A stretch of 64,000 nucleotides of DNA from an uncultured Croceitalea sp. (lineage in GTDB: Bacteria > Bacteroidota > Bacteroidia > Flavobacteriales > Flavobacteriaceae): positions 484,615 through 548,614 of the forward strand of contig CANNDD010000004.1 of assembly GCA_947503285.1 (NCBI GenBank), given 5' to 3'. Both the position numbers and the translations under genes were made by a program. The notes under the pieces are model-generated. The model worked only from the letters and a program-made list of their open reading frames with translations. It did no database searches and was not told the origin of the DNA. This document shows, piece after piece, positions 49,966-59,369 of this stretch. How positions within the stretch are numbered: position 1 is the first letter of the stretch; each line of letters begins with the position of its first letter.

Positions 49966-51741
49966 TCAATGTTCAATCGCGTCCCCTGCCCCACTCGGTA
50001 TTCTTATGTTTTCCACGATTTCTTGAACTTCTTCAGGTGGCGGTGCCGTAAACCTTGATACTAAAATGGCAATGACGAAGTTGACAAGCATACCTACGGT
50101 ACCAAAACCTTCAGGAGAAATACCAAACCACCACTCGTTCGAAGTACTGGTCTCAGGGCTGCCTATCCACCCCAATTTAAAACGGGCGATATAATAGGAT
50201 GCAATTGCCAATCCTCCGATCATTCCTGAAATCGCACCTTCCCTATTCATGCGTTTACTAAAAATACCCATTACTATGGCCGGAAAAAAGGAAGAGGCTG
50301 CCAACCCAAAGGCCAAGGCCACTACCGAGGCAACAAAACCAGGCGGATTGATTCCGAAATAACCTGCTACGATTACCGCAAACACTGCTGAAATACGGGC
50401 TATCAAAAGTTCTTTGCGGTCCGAAATATTCGGTGCAAGTTGTTTCTTGATCAAATCATGTGAAACCGAAGTAGAGATGACCAACAGCAACCCGGCAGCG
50501 GTCGACAATGCGGCTGCCAATCCACCTGCAGCCACAAGGGCAATCACCCAATTGGGTAAATTGGCAATTTCAGGGTTTGCCAAGACTGTAATATCCCTAT
50601 CTACATACAATTCATTAGCGGTATCGCTATCATTATAAATGGTTCGTTCACCATGCAACCCACGCTCTTCTAAAAAAAGGGGTTTCTTTCCCGTTATGGA
50701 AGATCCCGGCAGGTATTGGATTTTTCCATCCCCATTTTTATCCGTCCAGGCAATAAGACCGGTATCCTCCCATTTTGTAAACCAGGCTGGAATTTCCTTA
50801 TAGGGAGTGTCTTGAACCGTTTCCATCAAATTAGTTCTTGCAAACACCGCAATAGCAGGCGCTGTTGTATACAATATGGCAATAAACAAAAGAGCATAAC
50901 CTGCTGATTTTCGGGCGTCCTTAACCTTGGGAACCGTGAAAAAACGAATGATGACGTGAGGAAGGCCCGCAGTACCCATCATCAATGCAGCAGTGATGAA
51001 AAAGACATCTATTTTAGATTTACTGCCATCCGTATAGGCCCTAAAACCCAGTTCGGTCATCAAACCATCAAGCTTATCCAGTAAATAGATTCCGTCATTA
51101 CCGGTAGAACCCATTCCCAATTGGGGAACAGGATTTCCGGTAGCCAAAAGGGAAATAAAAATAGCCGGAACCATAAAGGCGAATATCAATACACAATACT
51201 GGGCAACTTGCGTATAGGTAATACCCTTCATTCCACCCAAAACAGCATAGAACAAAACGATAACCATACCAATAACGACACCAGTATTGATATCGACTTC
51301 TAAAAACCGTGAGAATACCACACCAACTCCACGCATCTGACCAGCGACATACGTGAAAGAAACAAATAGTGCGGCAATTACCGCAACGGTTCTTGCAACA
51401 TTCGAATAGTATCGATCACCTATAAAGTCTGGAACGGTAAATTTCCCGAATTTTCTTAGATAGGGGGCTAAAAGTAAGGCCAAGAGTACATAACCGCCCG
51501 TCCACCCCATAAGATAGACCGACCCATCATAGCCTGAAAACGCAATGATACCGGCCATCCCAAGAAATGATGCAGCGGACATCCAATCGGCCGCCGTCGC
51601 CAAACCATTGGCCAATGGGGAAACACCCCCGCCGGCAACATAAAAATCTTTTGTGGAACCTGCCCTTGACCAAATTGCAATACCAATATAGAGTGCGAAA
51701 GTGAGCCCGACAATAATAAACGTCCAAGTTTGAATTTGCAT
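49966..51741 (-). CDS. actP: cation acetate symporter-type SSS transporter
   Basis: Sodium:solute symporter of 591 residues with about 13 helices, including GVSPLANGLATAADWMSAASFLGM and GLAAALSTAAGLLLVISTSV. It resembles ActP, taking up acetate or other short carboxylates with Na+. A hydrophilic loop at about 310-395 carries DKNGDGKIQ (about 333-341), which fits the start of an EF-hand calcium loop (D-x-N-x-D-G-x-I), though the position-12 acid is missing. The DUF4212 small subunit gene lies directly upstream (3-bp gap) and acs downstream. Confidence 0.9.
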   Translation of the reverse strand: MQIQTWTFIIVGLTFALYIGIAIWSRAGSTKDFYVAGGGVSPLANGLATAADWMSAASFLGMAGIIAFSGYDGSVYLMGWTGGYVLLALLLAPYLRKFGKFTVPDFIGDRYYSNVARTVAVIAALFVSFTYVAGQMRGVGVVFSRFLEVDINTGVVIGMVIVLFYAVLGGMKGITYTQVAQYCVLIFAFMVPAIFISLLATGNPVPQLGMGSTGNDGIYLLDKLDGLMTELGFRAYTDGSKSKIDVFFITAALMMGTAGLPHVIIRFFTVPKVKDARKSAGYALLFIAILYTTAPAIAVFARTNLMETVQDTPYKEIPAWFTKWEDTGLIAWTDKNGDGKIQYLPGSSITGKKPLFLEERGLHGERTIYNDSDTANELYVDRDITVLANPEIANLPNWVIALVAAGGLAAALSTAAGLLLVISTSVSHDLIKKQLAPNISDRKELLIARISAVFAVIVAGYFGINPPGFVASVVALAFGLAASSFFPAIVMGIFSKRMNREGAISGMIGGLAIASYYIARFKLGWIGSPETSTSNEWWFGISPEGFGTVGMLVNFVIAILVSRFTAPPPEEVQEIVENIRIPSGAGDAIEH

Positions 51742-51744
51742 ACT

Positions 51745-51999
51745 TTATTCGTTTACCTTGTATTTTTTATCAAGCTTGTTCATCAAGAATACATACACAA
51801 AAATGAGAATCACAAATACATAGATTGCGCCTTGTTGTGCGAACCAAAAACCCAATTTAAACCCACCGATTCGAATAGCGTTTAACTCGTCGACAAAAAG
51901 AATTCCGAAGCCATAGGATACTAGAAACCATATCAATAGTAAAATCGAAAGGTATTTTAAGTTTTCCTGCCAGTATTTTTTGCGTTGTAATGAATCCAT
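51745..51999 (-). CDS. DUF4212 small symporter subunit
   Basis: Membrane protein of 84 residues with two helices (YLSILLLIWFLVSYGFGILF and GAIYVFVILIFVYVFLMN) separated by FVDELNAIRIGGFKLGFWFAQ, the DUF4212 signature. By family it is the small partner of a large SSS symporter; here that gene follows three bases later. Confidence 0.9.
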   Translation of the reverse strand: MDSLQRKKYWQENLKYLSILLLIWFLVSYGFGILFVDELNAIRIGGFKLGFWFAQQGAIYVFVILIFVYVFLMNKLDKKYKVNE

Positions 52000-52077
52000 G
52001 AACCTAAGGTTGTTTCATGAAATATATGAATTCTTGGAGAGAATGTTTGAAAACCCCTCAATAGTGAGAAAAATATT

Positions 52078-53031
52078 TTACAGTGTATTCAAAAAAGCGA
52101 AAACATTTTGACCAATCCGTTCGTGAATGTTCGAGACATCGGCTTTTACAAATACCTCTCCCATAATACTTTCGTAAAGCTCAATATAACGTTCAGATAC
52201 CGATTCAATATAGGCATCGCTCATTTCAGGTACGCTTTGTTCTTCAAGCCCTTGAAATCCATTGAAAATCAACCATTGGCGCACAAACTCTTTCGATAAT
52301 TGTTTTTGCGCCTCTCCACTTGCCTGCCGTTCTTGATATCCATCCGAATAAAAGTATCGCGACGAATCAGGGGTGTGTATTTCATCAATTAGAACAATCT
52401 TTCCATCGTTGGTCTTCCCAAATTCATATTTGGTATCGACTAAAATCAATCCTTGGTTTGCAGCCAATTCAGTGCCTCTTTGAAATAAGGCCCTAGTGTA
52501 TTGCTCTAAAACCTCGTAATCTTCCTTTGAAACGATACCCCGTTCTAAAATAGCTGCTTTGGAGACATCTTCATCATGATCACCTTTTTCTGCTTTGGTT
52601 GCCGGGGTAATTATCGGCCCGGGAAATTTATCGTTCTCCTTCATTCCTTCCGGCATCGGTTCCCCGCAGAGCATTCTTTTGCCAGAGTTGTATTCCCTGG
52701 CGGCATGTCCAGACAAATAACCACGAATGACCATTTCAACTTTGAAAGGGGTGCAGGCCAATCCAATCGCAACATTGGGGTCAGGTGTGGCCATCAACCA
52801 ATTAGGCACAATATCTTCAGTTGCTTTCATCATCTTGGTCGCTATCTGATTCAAAATTTGCCCTTTGTAGGGTATTCCATTGGGCATAACGACATCAAAA
52901 GCCGAAAGACGGTCGGTAGCGATCATGACCAATACGTCATTCTCTAGGGTATATACTTCTCTTACTTTTCCTTTATAGACCGACTTTTGGCCTACAAAAT
53001 GGAAATCGGTATCCATCAGGGTATTTGACAT
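52078..53031 (-). CDS. purC: SAICAR synthase
   Basis: Phosphoribosylaminoimidazole-succinocarboxamide synthase of 317 residues, step eight of purine synthesis. The opening [29 protein letters not shown] carries the family ATP-site motif, and [18 protein letters not shown] is the second signature. Length matches the longer PurC form typical of Bacteroidota. Transcribed with phoH, five bases downstream of its stop. Confidence 0.95.
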   Translation of the reverse strand: MSNTLMDTDFHFVGQKSVYKGKVREVYTLENDVLVMIATDRLSAFDVVMPNGIPYKGQILNQIATKMMKATEDIVPNWLMATPDPNVAIGLACTPFKVEMVIRGYLSGHAAREYNSGKRMLCGEPMPEGMKENDKFPGPIITPATKAEKGDHDEDVSKAAILERGIVSKEDYEVLEQYTRALFQRGTELAANQGLILVDTKYEFGKTNDGKIVLIDEIHTPDSSRYFYSDGYQERQASGEAQKQLSKEFVRQWLIFNGFQGLEEQSVPEMSDAYIESVSERYIELYESIMGEVFVKADVSNIHERIGQNVFAFLNTL

Positions 53032-53036
53032 TTTAG

Positions 53037-53987
53037 CTAGTTTTGATGCTCGATGTTTTTGTAAGCGTCGATTACTTTCTTGACAAGTTTATGTCGAATG
53101 ACGTCTTTGTCATCTAAATAAATAATACTGATTCCCTCCACATTCTTAAGAATCAGCAAGGCTTCCTTAAGGCCTGATATCACACGGCGGGGCAAATCAA
53201 TTTGACCGGGGTCACCCGTCAACAAGAACTTGGCACTCTTTCCCATACGGGTCAAAAACATCTTCATTTGCGCATGTGTGGTATTTTGCGCCTCATCTAA
53301 GATTACAAAGGCATTATCTAAGGTACGGCCCCGCATAAAGGCCATTGGGGCTATTTGGATCGTACCATCCTCTATGTATTTTTCCAACTTTTCAGGGGCA
53401 ATCATATCGCGAAGTGCATCATACAAAGGTTGCATATAAGGATCCAACTTCTCTTTTAGGTCACCGGGAAGAAAGCCAAGATTCTCCCCTGCCTCAACTG
53501 CGGGCCTGGTCAAAATAATCCTACGCACTTGCTTCTCTTTTAAGGCCTTCACGGCCAAAGCTACGCCAGTGTAGGTTTTGCCCGTACCGGCGGGGCCAAT
53601 GGCAAAGACCATATCGTTTTTCTTGCATGCATCTACCAACCTACGCTGATTTGCGGTCTGGGCCTTTATCAAACGACCGCTGACACCATGCACCAATACC
53701 TCATTACTTGATTTAGAGGAAACCTCTTCTTGTCCGTTACTTGTCAAGACCCGTTCGATAGCATTTTCATCAAGCTTGTTGTACTTGGCGAAATGAGTGG
53801 TCAACATATCAAAACGCTTATCAAATTCTTCAAGAAGCTCTTCATCCCCATAAACCTTTATCTTGCTACCCCTTGCAACAATCTTAAGTTTTGGGAAATA
53901 TTTTTTTATCAATTGAATGTTTTCATTCTGTTGCCCAAAGAAATCCCTAGGGCTGATATCGGTAAGTTCTATTATAAGTTCGTTCAA
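53037..53987 (-). CDS. PhoH family ATPase
   Basis: PhoH-like P-loop ATPase of 316 residues. Walker A is IGPAGTGKT, Walker B DEAQN ([22 protein letters not shown]), and a sensor segment [11 protein letters not shown]. An N-terminal KH-like region precedes it ([18 protein letters not shown]). The family is linked to RNA metabolism and stress. The only feasible start is TTG at 53987 (next in-frame start is residue 26), and it overlaps the -7-like TATCTTTG at 53985-53992. Confidence 0.9.
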   Translation of the reverse strand: MNELIIELTDISPRDFFGQQNENIQLIKKYFPKLKIVARGSKIKVYGDEELLEEFDKRFDMLTTHFAKYNKLDENAIERVLTSNGQEEVSSKSSNEVLVHGVSGRLIKAQTANQRRLVDACKKNDMVFAIGPAGTGKTYTGVALAVKALKEKQVRRIILTRPAVEAGENLGFLPGDLKEKLDPYMQPLYDALRDMIAPEKLEKYIEDGTIQIAPMAFMRGRTLDNAFVILDEAQNTTHAQMKMFLTRMGKSAKFLLTGDPGQIDLPRRVISGLKEALLILKNVEGISIIYLDDKDVIRHKLVKKVIDAYKNIEHQN

Positions 53988-53992
53988 AGATA
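53985..53992 (-). promoter_or_regulatory. TATCTTTG overlapping the phoH TTG start
   Basis: The -7-like sequence TATCTTTG on the minus strand includes the TTG used as start codon. A promoter here would start RNA after that codon, so either the box is fortuitous or the true start differs. Confidence 0.35.
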
Positions 53993-54112
53993 TTTTACTA
54001 TTAGGTTTGTGGTATTATTTCGAAAAAGGGTTACTTCTTTTTGTGTAATTTTACCACACAAACTTAACCAAAAAAAGCGTTTTAGAGCGTAAAAACATAT
54101 CAACAGCACTGC

Positions 54113-54943
54113 ATGGCAATCATTACGTTAACAACTGATTTTGGGCATAAAGACCATTTCGTTGCTGCCATCAAAGGAGCCATTCTAAAAGAAGTACAAA
54201 CTGCCATTATTGTTGATATATCGCATGGGGTTTCACCTTTCAATATTCAAGAATGTGCCTATTTGCTTAAAAATGTTTATCGATCCTTTCCTAAAGGAAC
54301 GATCCATATCATCGGTATTGACTCAGAATGGTCTCCTGAAAACGAACATATTGTAGTAATGGTAGACGGGCATTATTTCATAAGTGCCGATAATGGTGTG
54401 GTCTCATTGATCGCAAAAGGGATACAACCTCAAAAACTCACCGAAATTAATTTACCCCTTGGTGAGCCAACTTCTTTTCCGGTGCTTGAAATTTTCGTTA
54501 AGGTCGCCGCCCATCTTGCAAGGGGAGGCACCCTTGAGGTCGTTAGCAAACCCTTCGGTAAATTGAAGGAAATACGTGATTTTGAACCTCGTATTGCCAA
54601 TCAAGGTAAGACTATAATGGGTAACATCATCTATATTGACAACTATGGCAACGTTGTGACCAATATTGAAAAGGTATTGTTTGAAGCTTATCGAAATGGC
54701 CGCGATTTTGAGATTATTGCCCGTACCGAAAAAGTAAAGACCATACATCATTCGTACAATGATATCATCAACTATGATTTAGACAAAACCCAACGCAGGG
54801 GGCCGGGCGATTTATTGGCCTTGTTCAATTCGTCAGGGTACATTGAATTGGCAATCTATAAAAGTGACCTAAATTCAGTTGGTGGTGCATCGACCTTGGT
54901 AGGTCTGAGCTATCGTGATGTGATAACCATAAATTTTTTATAA
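54113..54943 (+). CDS. SAM hydroxide adenosyltransferase (DUF62 family)
   Basis: Family of SAM-dependent chlorinase/fluorinase and SAM hydrolase, 276 residues. It starts ITLTTDFGHKDHFVAAIKG, then HGVSPFNIQECAYLL, and ISADNGVVSLI. The C-terminal domain has YIDNYGNVVTNI. Most members hydrolyse SAM to adenosine and methionine; halogenase activity is not indicated. It begins a run with a monooxygenase and gldF/gldG. Divergent from phoH; the shared 125 bp has a TTGTGT/ACACAA inverted repeat (54040-54062). Confidence 0.88.
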   Translation: MAIITLTTDFGHKDHFVAAIKGAILKEVQTAIIVDISHGVSPFNIQECAYLLKNVYRSFPKGTIHIIGIDSEWSPENEHIVVMVDGHYFISADNGVVSLIAKGIQPQKLTEINLPLGEPTSFPVLEIFVKVAAHLARGGTLEVVSKPFGKLKEIRDFEPRIANQGKTIMGNIIYIDNYGNVVTNIEKVLFEAYRNGRDFEIIARTEKVKTIHHSYNDIINYDLDKTQRRGPGDLLALFNSSGYIELAIYKSDLNSVGGASTLVGLSYRDVITINFL

Positions 54944-55240
54944 ATGTTGGTCCGTATTGTAAAACTCACTTTTAAACCCGAAAATATTTCTAGTTTTGAA
55001 CAAATTTTTGAGGAAACCAAACAACGAATTCGAAATTATGAGGGTTGCCTATTTCTAGAGCTCTATCAGCAACAAGGGAATCCACAGGTTTTTTTCACCT
55101 ATAGCCATTGGAAGGATGCAAACACCTTGGACAATTATAGAAAATCGGATTTTTTCAAATCGGTTTGGTCAAAAACAAAAGTATTGTTTGATGCGAAGCC
55201 TGAAGCTTGGAGTCTTACTAAAAAAGCTACTTTGAACTAA
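54944..55240 (+). CDS. antibiotic biosynthesis monooxygenase-like protein
   Basis: Small dimeric ferredoxin-like (ABM/DUF) protein of 98 residues: MLVRIVKLTFKPENISSFEQIF, NYEGCLFLELYQQ and HWKDANTLDNYRKSDFFKSVW. Starts at the base after the preceding stop and lies five bases before gldF, so likely co-transcribed. Its real substrate is unknown; some relatives act on heme or quinones. Confidence 0.85.
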   Translation: MLVRIVKLTFKPENISSFEQIFEETKQRIRNYEGCLFLELYQQQGNPQVFFTYSHWKDANTLDNYRKSDFFKSVWSKTKVLFDAKPEAWSLTKKATLN

Positions 55241-55245
55241 AACCT

Positions 55246-55977
55246 ATGCTTGCAATTTTCAAAAAAGAAATAAGATCCTTTTTCACAAATCCTATTGGTT
55301 ATTTGATTATAGGACTTTTTTTGGTGCTCTGCGGACTTTTTCTTTGGGTTTTTAGAGGAAGTTATAATGTGTTTGATTCCGGTTTCGCTGACTTGACGAA
55401 TTTTTTTCTGTTGAGCCCTTGGGTATTTCTTTTTTTGATACCTGCGGTTACTATGAAGAGTTTTTCAGAAGAACGAAAGCTAGGTACCCTTGAATTATTA
55501 TTGATCAAACCAATAGGTACCTTACAGATGGTCTTGGGCAAATTTTGGGGCGCTTTTGTTCTTTGTGTTTTAGCGGTATTACCAACAATAATTTATGTTT
55601 TTACCATCTCCGATCTTGGTATTACAGTGGCCAACTACGATTTAGGAGTTATCTTGGGTTCTTATTTTGGTTTGCTTTTTTTAATGGCAACCTACACTAG
55701 CATTGGGGTTTTCGCCTCATCATTATCTGAGAATCAAATACTGGCATTCATTTTGGCCTTAGTGCTCTGTTTTACGGTTTTTTATGGTTTTGAGGCAGTG
55801 GCCACTTTAATAGAAGACGGCAACACGCAAAATCTGATAAAATCATTTGGGGCCAAAGCCCATTTTGAGAGCATCGCCAGAGGAATCATAGATACCAGGG
55901 ACATCACTTACTTTTTGTCCTTGACACTTTTATTCATTCATTTGACAAATCACAGCTTAAAAAAACTGACTAAATGA
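55246..55977 (+). CDS. gldF: gliding motility ABC transporter permease GldF
   Basis: Membrane permease of 243 residues with about six helices (PIGYLIIGLFLVLCGLFLWVF, LSPWVFLFLIPAVTM, SFSEERKLGTLELLLIKPIG motif). With GldA and GldG it forms an ABC transporter needed for gliding in Flavobacteriia. GldA is not in this window. The end overlaps gldG by 4 bp. Confidence 0.92.
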   Translation: MLAIFKKEIRSFFTNPIGYLIIGLFLVLCGLFLWVFRGSYNVFDSGFADLTNFFLLSPWVFLFLIPAVTMKSFSEERKLGTLELLLIKPIGTLQMVLGKFWGAFVLCVLAVLPTIIYVFTISDLGITVANYDLGVILGSYFGLLFLMATYTSIGVFASSLSENQILAFILALVLCFTVFYGFEAVATLIEDGNTQNLIKSFGAKAHFESIARGIIDTRDITYFLSLTLLFIHLTNHSLKKLTK

Positions 55978-57644
55978 ACCGAAGTAGCATAATGGCCTTG
56001 GTAAAAGGAGTTTTAGCGGTGCTATTGGTCAACGCCTTGGCCGGATTTGTTTACACACGGCTTGACCTTACTGAAGATAAACGCTACACACTATCAGACG
56101 AAGCTGTTGCAACAGTTGAAAAGTTTACTTCCCCAATAATCATTGACATTCTTTTAGATGGACAGTTGCCATCAGAATTTGCTAGGTTAAAAGTCGAGAC
56201 CCGATTGTTATTAGAGCAGTTTGCTGCTAAAAGTGAGAATATAAAATTTGATTTCGTTAACCCCCTTGAAGAAGGCCAGTCTAGGGAAGAGACGATTATA
56301 GAGCTACAACAAATCGGCTTGACCCCGGCAAATGTGACTGTTGAAGAAGAGGGGAAAGTATCACAAGAACTGGTATTTCCGTGGGCGATAGTCAACTATA
56401 ACAACAAAACCGTAAAAGTACCCCTGTTAAAGAACAAATTGGGTAGTACTGCTGAAGAGCGCATCAACAATTCCGTACAACAACTCGAATATGCATTTGC
56501 AGATGCCTTTACCAAATTGGCTATTACCGAAAAGAGGCGAATCGCGGTCATCAAAGGTAATGGGGAAATGGATGATATTTATCTCGCGGATTACTTAACC
56601 ACCCTAAAGGATTATTATAATATCGGGGCAATAACGCTAGATTCGGTAGCAACGGCCCCCCAAAAGGTACTAGACCAACTTAAAGGCTTTGATGTCGCAT
56701 TGATTGCAAAGCCTACGGAACCTTTTTCCGATGAGGAAAAATATGTTCTTGATCAGTTCATCGTTCATGGTGGTAAGTCCATTTGGTTGATAGATCAAGT
56801 GACCATGGAATTGGACAGCCTTTTCAATGAAGAGGGAAGCGCAATCGCCATACCACGTGATTTAAACCTCGATGACTTTTTCTTTAAGTATGGGGTACGA
56901 ATTAACCCGGTATTGGTCAACGACCTTTATAATACCCCCATAGTTTTGGCTTCCGGCGAGGCCAATGATTCACAATACAACCCCTTACCCTGGGTTTACC
57001 ATCCGATGGTCTTTTCAAAGAACAACCATCCGATAAACAACAATATCGAAGCTTTACGTTTGCAATTCGCCAGTGTACTTGATACCTTACCGAATGGCAA
57101 TAAAAAAACCGTCATTCTACAATCCTCACCATTATCAAAAACTGATGGTATCCCAAAACAGATAAGTTTAAGTATGCTACGCCAGCAACCTGATCGTACA
57201 GTTTATGCCGAAAAAGGAAACCTAGCCTTGGGTGTTTTAATAGAGGGGGATTTCAATTCGGCCTTTACCAATAGAATAAAACCACTAAAACTCAAAGGGA
57301 TCTCTGAAACCGGAAGTGCCAACAAAATGCTCGTTATCGCCGATGGGGATGTTATCAAAAATCAACTACGAAATGGAAGACCATTAAGTTTGGGCTACGA
57401 TAAATGGACTAGCAATACTTACGGAAACAAGGAATTAATGGTCAATAGCATGAATTACCTTCTTGACGAGACAGGACTTATAAACATTAGAAACAAAAAA
57501 GTCGCCATTCCCCTGTTGGATGCTAAGAAAATTAGCACTTCGAAGAACAAATGGCAGTTGATAAATATTGGACTACCAACTATTCTGGTATTACTTTTGG
57601 CATTTACATTTCATTACCTTCGTAAGAAGGAATTTTCGATTTAA
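55974..57644 (+). CDS. gldG: gliding motility ABC transporter substrate-binding GldG
   Basis: Protein of 556 residues anchored by an N-terminal helix (GVLAVLLVNALAGFVYTRLD) with a periplasmic GATase-like domain (ABC_transp_aux, about 185-400: IAVIKGNGEMDD, KSIWLIDQVTMELDSL) and a C-terminal membrane helix (LINIGLPTILVLLLAFTFHY). Coupled to gldF by an ATGA overlap. A weak hairpin GTGTT/AACAC follows its stop. Confidence 0.92.
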   Translation: MNRSSIMALVKGVLAVLLVNALAGFVYTRLDLTEDKRYTLSDEAVATVEKFTSPIIIDILLDGQLPSEFARLKVETRLLLEQFAAKSENIKFDFVNPLEEGQSREETIIELQQIGLTPANVTVEEEGKVSQELVFPWAIVNYNNKTVKVPLLKNKLGSTAEERINNSVQQLEYAFADAFTKLAITEKRRIAVIKGNGEMDDIYLADYLTTLKDYYNIGAITLDSVATAPQKVLDQLKGFDVALIAKPTEPFSDEEKYVLDQFIVHGGKSIWLIDQVTMELDSLFNEEGSAIAIPRDLNLDDFFFKYGVRINPVLVNDLYNTPIVLASGEANDSQYNPLPWVYHPMVFSKNNHPINNNIEALRLQFASVLDTLPNGNKKTVILQSSPLSKTDGIPKQISLSMLRQQPDRTVYAEKGNLALGVLIEGDFNSAFTNRIKPLKLKGISETGSANKMLVIADGDVIKNQLRNGRPLSLGYDKWTSNTYGNKELMVNSMNYLLDETGLINIRNKKVAIPLLDAKKISTSKNKWQLINIGLPTILVLLLAFTFHYLRKKEFSI

Positions 57645-57684
57645 AGTGTTGATAAAATTGTTTTAACACAAAACAGTTTTAAAA

Positions 57685-57692
57685 TATCTTTG
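57685..57692 (+). promoter_or_regulatory. -7 box of dnaN
   Basis: TATCTTTG fits TAnnTTTG, 61 bp upstream of the dnaN ATG. The nearest TTG (57658-57660) is 24 bp upstream, slightly far. Confidence 0.45.
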
Positions 57693-57753
57693 CTCTTATC
57701 GGTTTGTGCAGATGATATTATGGTTTGTGCAAACGACCTCAAAAAATGAATTC

Positions 57754-58872
57754 ATGAAGTTTATAGTATCAAGTACGTATTTATTAAAGCAGCTACAGGT
57801 TTTAGGTGGTGTTATCAATAGTAGCAATACCCTACCCATACTAGATAATTTTCTTTTTGACTTAAAACAGACCAAGCTTACGGTATCCGCCTCAGATTTG
57901 GAGACAACCATGAGTTCCGTACTTGAAGTGGATTCCGACTCTGAAGGAGCCATTGCGGTTCCGGCACGTTTGTTACTGGATACCCTTAAGACTTTTCCTG
58001 AACAACCTTTGACATTTGTGGTCGAGGACAACAATACCGTAGAAATCAGTTCAAACCATGGTAAATATGCTTTGGCCTATGCTGATGGCGCAGAATTTCC
58101 TAAAGCTGTAGAGCTGTCAAACCCCAGTGCTACCAATATTTTGGGTGATATTCTCGCGACCGCCATCAATAAGACCATTTTTGCAGCGGGTAATGATGAT
58201 TTGAGACCTGTAATGAGCGGTGTCTTTTTTCAGTTTTCCCCTGAAAACTTGACTTTTGTGGCAACCGATGCCCACAAATTGGTAAAATACCGTCGCAATG
58301 ATGTCTCTGCATCTGAAGTAGCGGAATTCATCATGCCGAAAAAACCACTTAACTTGTTGAAGGGTATTTTAGCTGGTTCTGAATCGGACGTGACCATTGA
58401 GTATAATGAGAGTAATGCCAAGTTCTCTTTTGATGAAACCGAGTTGATTTGTCGTTTGATTGATGGAAAATATCCAAATTACGAAGCGGTAATCCCTAAA
58501 GAGAATCCCAACAAGCTTTCTATTCCAAGAAACCAATTTTTAAGCTCCGTACGCCGCGTTTCTATTTTCTCCAATAAAACGACGCATCAAATTCGCTTAA
58601 AAATTGCTGGTGCCGAGCTAAATATCTCCGCTGAAGATGTCGATTACAGCAATAAAGCCGAAGAACGTTTATCATGTGCCTATCAAGGAGATGATATGCA
58701 AATAGGCTTCAATTCCCGTTTTTTGGTCGAAATGCTGAACAATCTTTCTTCAGATGAGGTTTCACTTGAGATGAGCCTACCGAATAGGGCCGGTATTTTA
58801 ACACCTGCTGATGGCCTTGACGAAGGTGAACAAGTCACCATGCTTGTGATGCCCGTGATGTTGAACAACTAA
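57754..58872 (+). CDS. dnaN: DNA polymerase III beta subunit (sliding clamp)
   Basis: Processivity clamp of 372 residues, normal length, three-fold clamp domains. Start is ATG 57754 (MKFIVSSTYLLKQLQ); a frame from 57706 adds sixteen residues foreign to the family. Typical segments: GVINSSNTLPILDNF, RPVMSGVFFQF, EFIMPKKPLNLL, LNISAEDVDYSNKAEE and the C-terminal VTMLVMPVML. A strong bidirectional terminator follows. Confidence 0.95.
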   Translation: MKFIVSSTYLLKQLQVLGGVINSSNTLPILDNFLFDLKQTKLTVSASDLETTMSSVLEVDSDSEGAIAVPARLLLDTLKTFPEQPLTFVVEDNNTVEISSNHGKYALAYADGAEFPKAVELSNPSATNILGDILATAINKTIFAAGNDDLRPVMSGVFFQFSPENLTFVATDAHKLVKYRRNDVSASEVAEFIMPKKPLNLLKGILAGSESDVTIEYNESNAKFSFDETELICRLIDGKYPNYEAVIPKENPNKLSIPRNQFLSSVRRVSIFSNKTTHQIRLKIAGAELNISAEDVDYSNKAEERLSCAYQGDDMQIGFNSRFLVEMLNNLSSDEVSLEMSLPNRAGILTPADGLDEGEQVTMLVMPVMLNN

Positions 58873-58890
58873 TCCAACCTTTATAACTGA

Positions 58891-58924
58891 AAAAAAGCTG
58901 GCACATTAAATGCCAGCTTTTTTT
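58891..58924. terminator. bidirectional terminator between dnaN and DUF4870
   Basis: AAAAAAGCTGGCA (58891-58903) pairs with TGCCAGCTTTTTTT (58911-58924), loop of 7. A-tract on the left and T-tract on the right serve both strands; the DUF4870 stop overlaps its edge. Confidence 0.9.
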
Positions 58925-59285
58925 ATGATACGAATTTTATGGTCAAAAAGTATGATGGAGCTTCCCCATTGGCTGCCTTTACAGCATTGACGATAGGCAA
59001 TACGAAGCCTATTATACCAACACCTATCAAGGTTAGGATTCCTAGACCTAATAACAGTATGGCCGGTATACTTAGAACAATATAGAGCAACATACTCAAT
59101 TGTAGGTTGATAATCGATTTACCGTGCTCATCCATACCTGCAACGGTATTCTTGGAGGTTAACCAGATGACCAAGGGTACGACAAATCCACCGAATCCGG
59201 TAACATAATGCAATAACTGGGTCAAATGGGTGATCGCTAGCAAGGTGTTATCCTTTCGTAAAACATTTTGATTGACTAATTCCAT
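58923..59285 (-). CDS. DUF4870 domain-containing membrane protein
   Basis: Membrane protein of 120 residues with about three helices (FGGFVVPLVIWLTSK, LQLSMLLYIVLSIPAILLLGL, IGVGIIGFVLPIVNAVKAANG). The GKSIINLQLSML segment is typical of DUF4870. ATG 59285 is used; a start twelve codons earlier would add LPISTSLNQSK, which does not fit. Function unknown. Confidence 0.85.
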   Translation of the reverse strand: MELVNQNVLRKDNTLLAITHLTQLLHYVTGFGGFVVPLVIWLTSKNTVAGMDEHGKSIINLQLSMLLYIVLSIPAILLLGLGILTLIGVGIIGFVLPIVNAVKAANGEAPSYFLTIKFVS

Positions 59286-59356
59286 TTTTGATTGATTTAA
59301 TGATGTACTTATTGGTAGCAAAATCTTACGAAATGTTACAACCCATGCCTTATTTG

Positions 59357-59364
59357 TATTTTTG
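59357..59364 (+). promoter_or_regulatory. -7 box TATTTTTG five bases before mnmE
   Basis: TATTTTTG matches TAnnTTTG, with the mnmE ATG five bases downstream (59370), so the RNA would start near the ATG itself. No clean -33 TTTG at the standard distance. Confidence 0.45.
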
Positions 59365-59369
59365 CAGCC

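Noticed and set aside
54040..54062. TTGTGT/ACACAA inverted repeat between phoH and the SAM hydrolase gene
   Set aside because: Arms are only six bases in an A/T-rich intergenic; not enough to call an operator.
54113..54943. Halogenase activity of the DUF62 protein
   Set aside because: The family name mentions chlorinase/fluorinase, but most members are SAM hydrolases and there is no natural-product context nearby.
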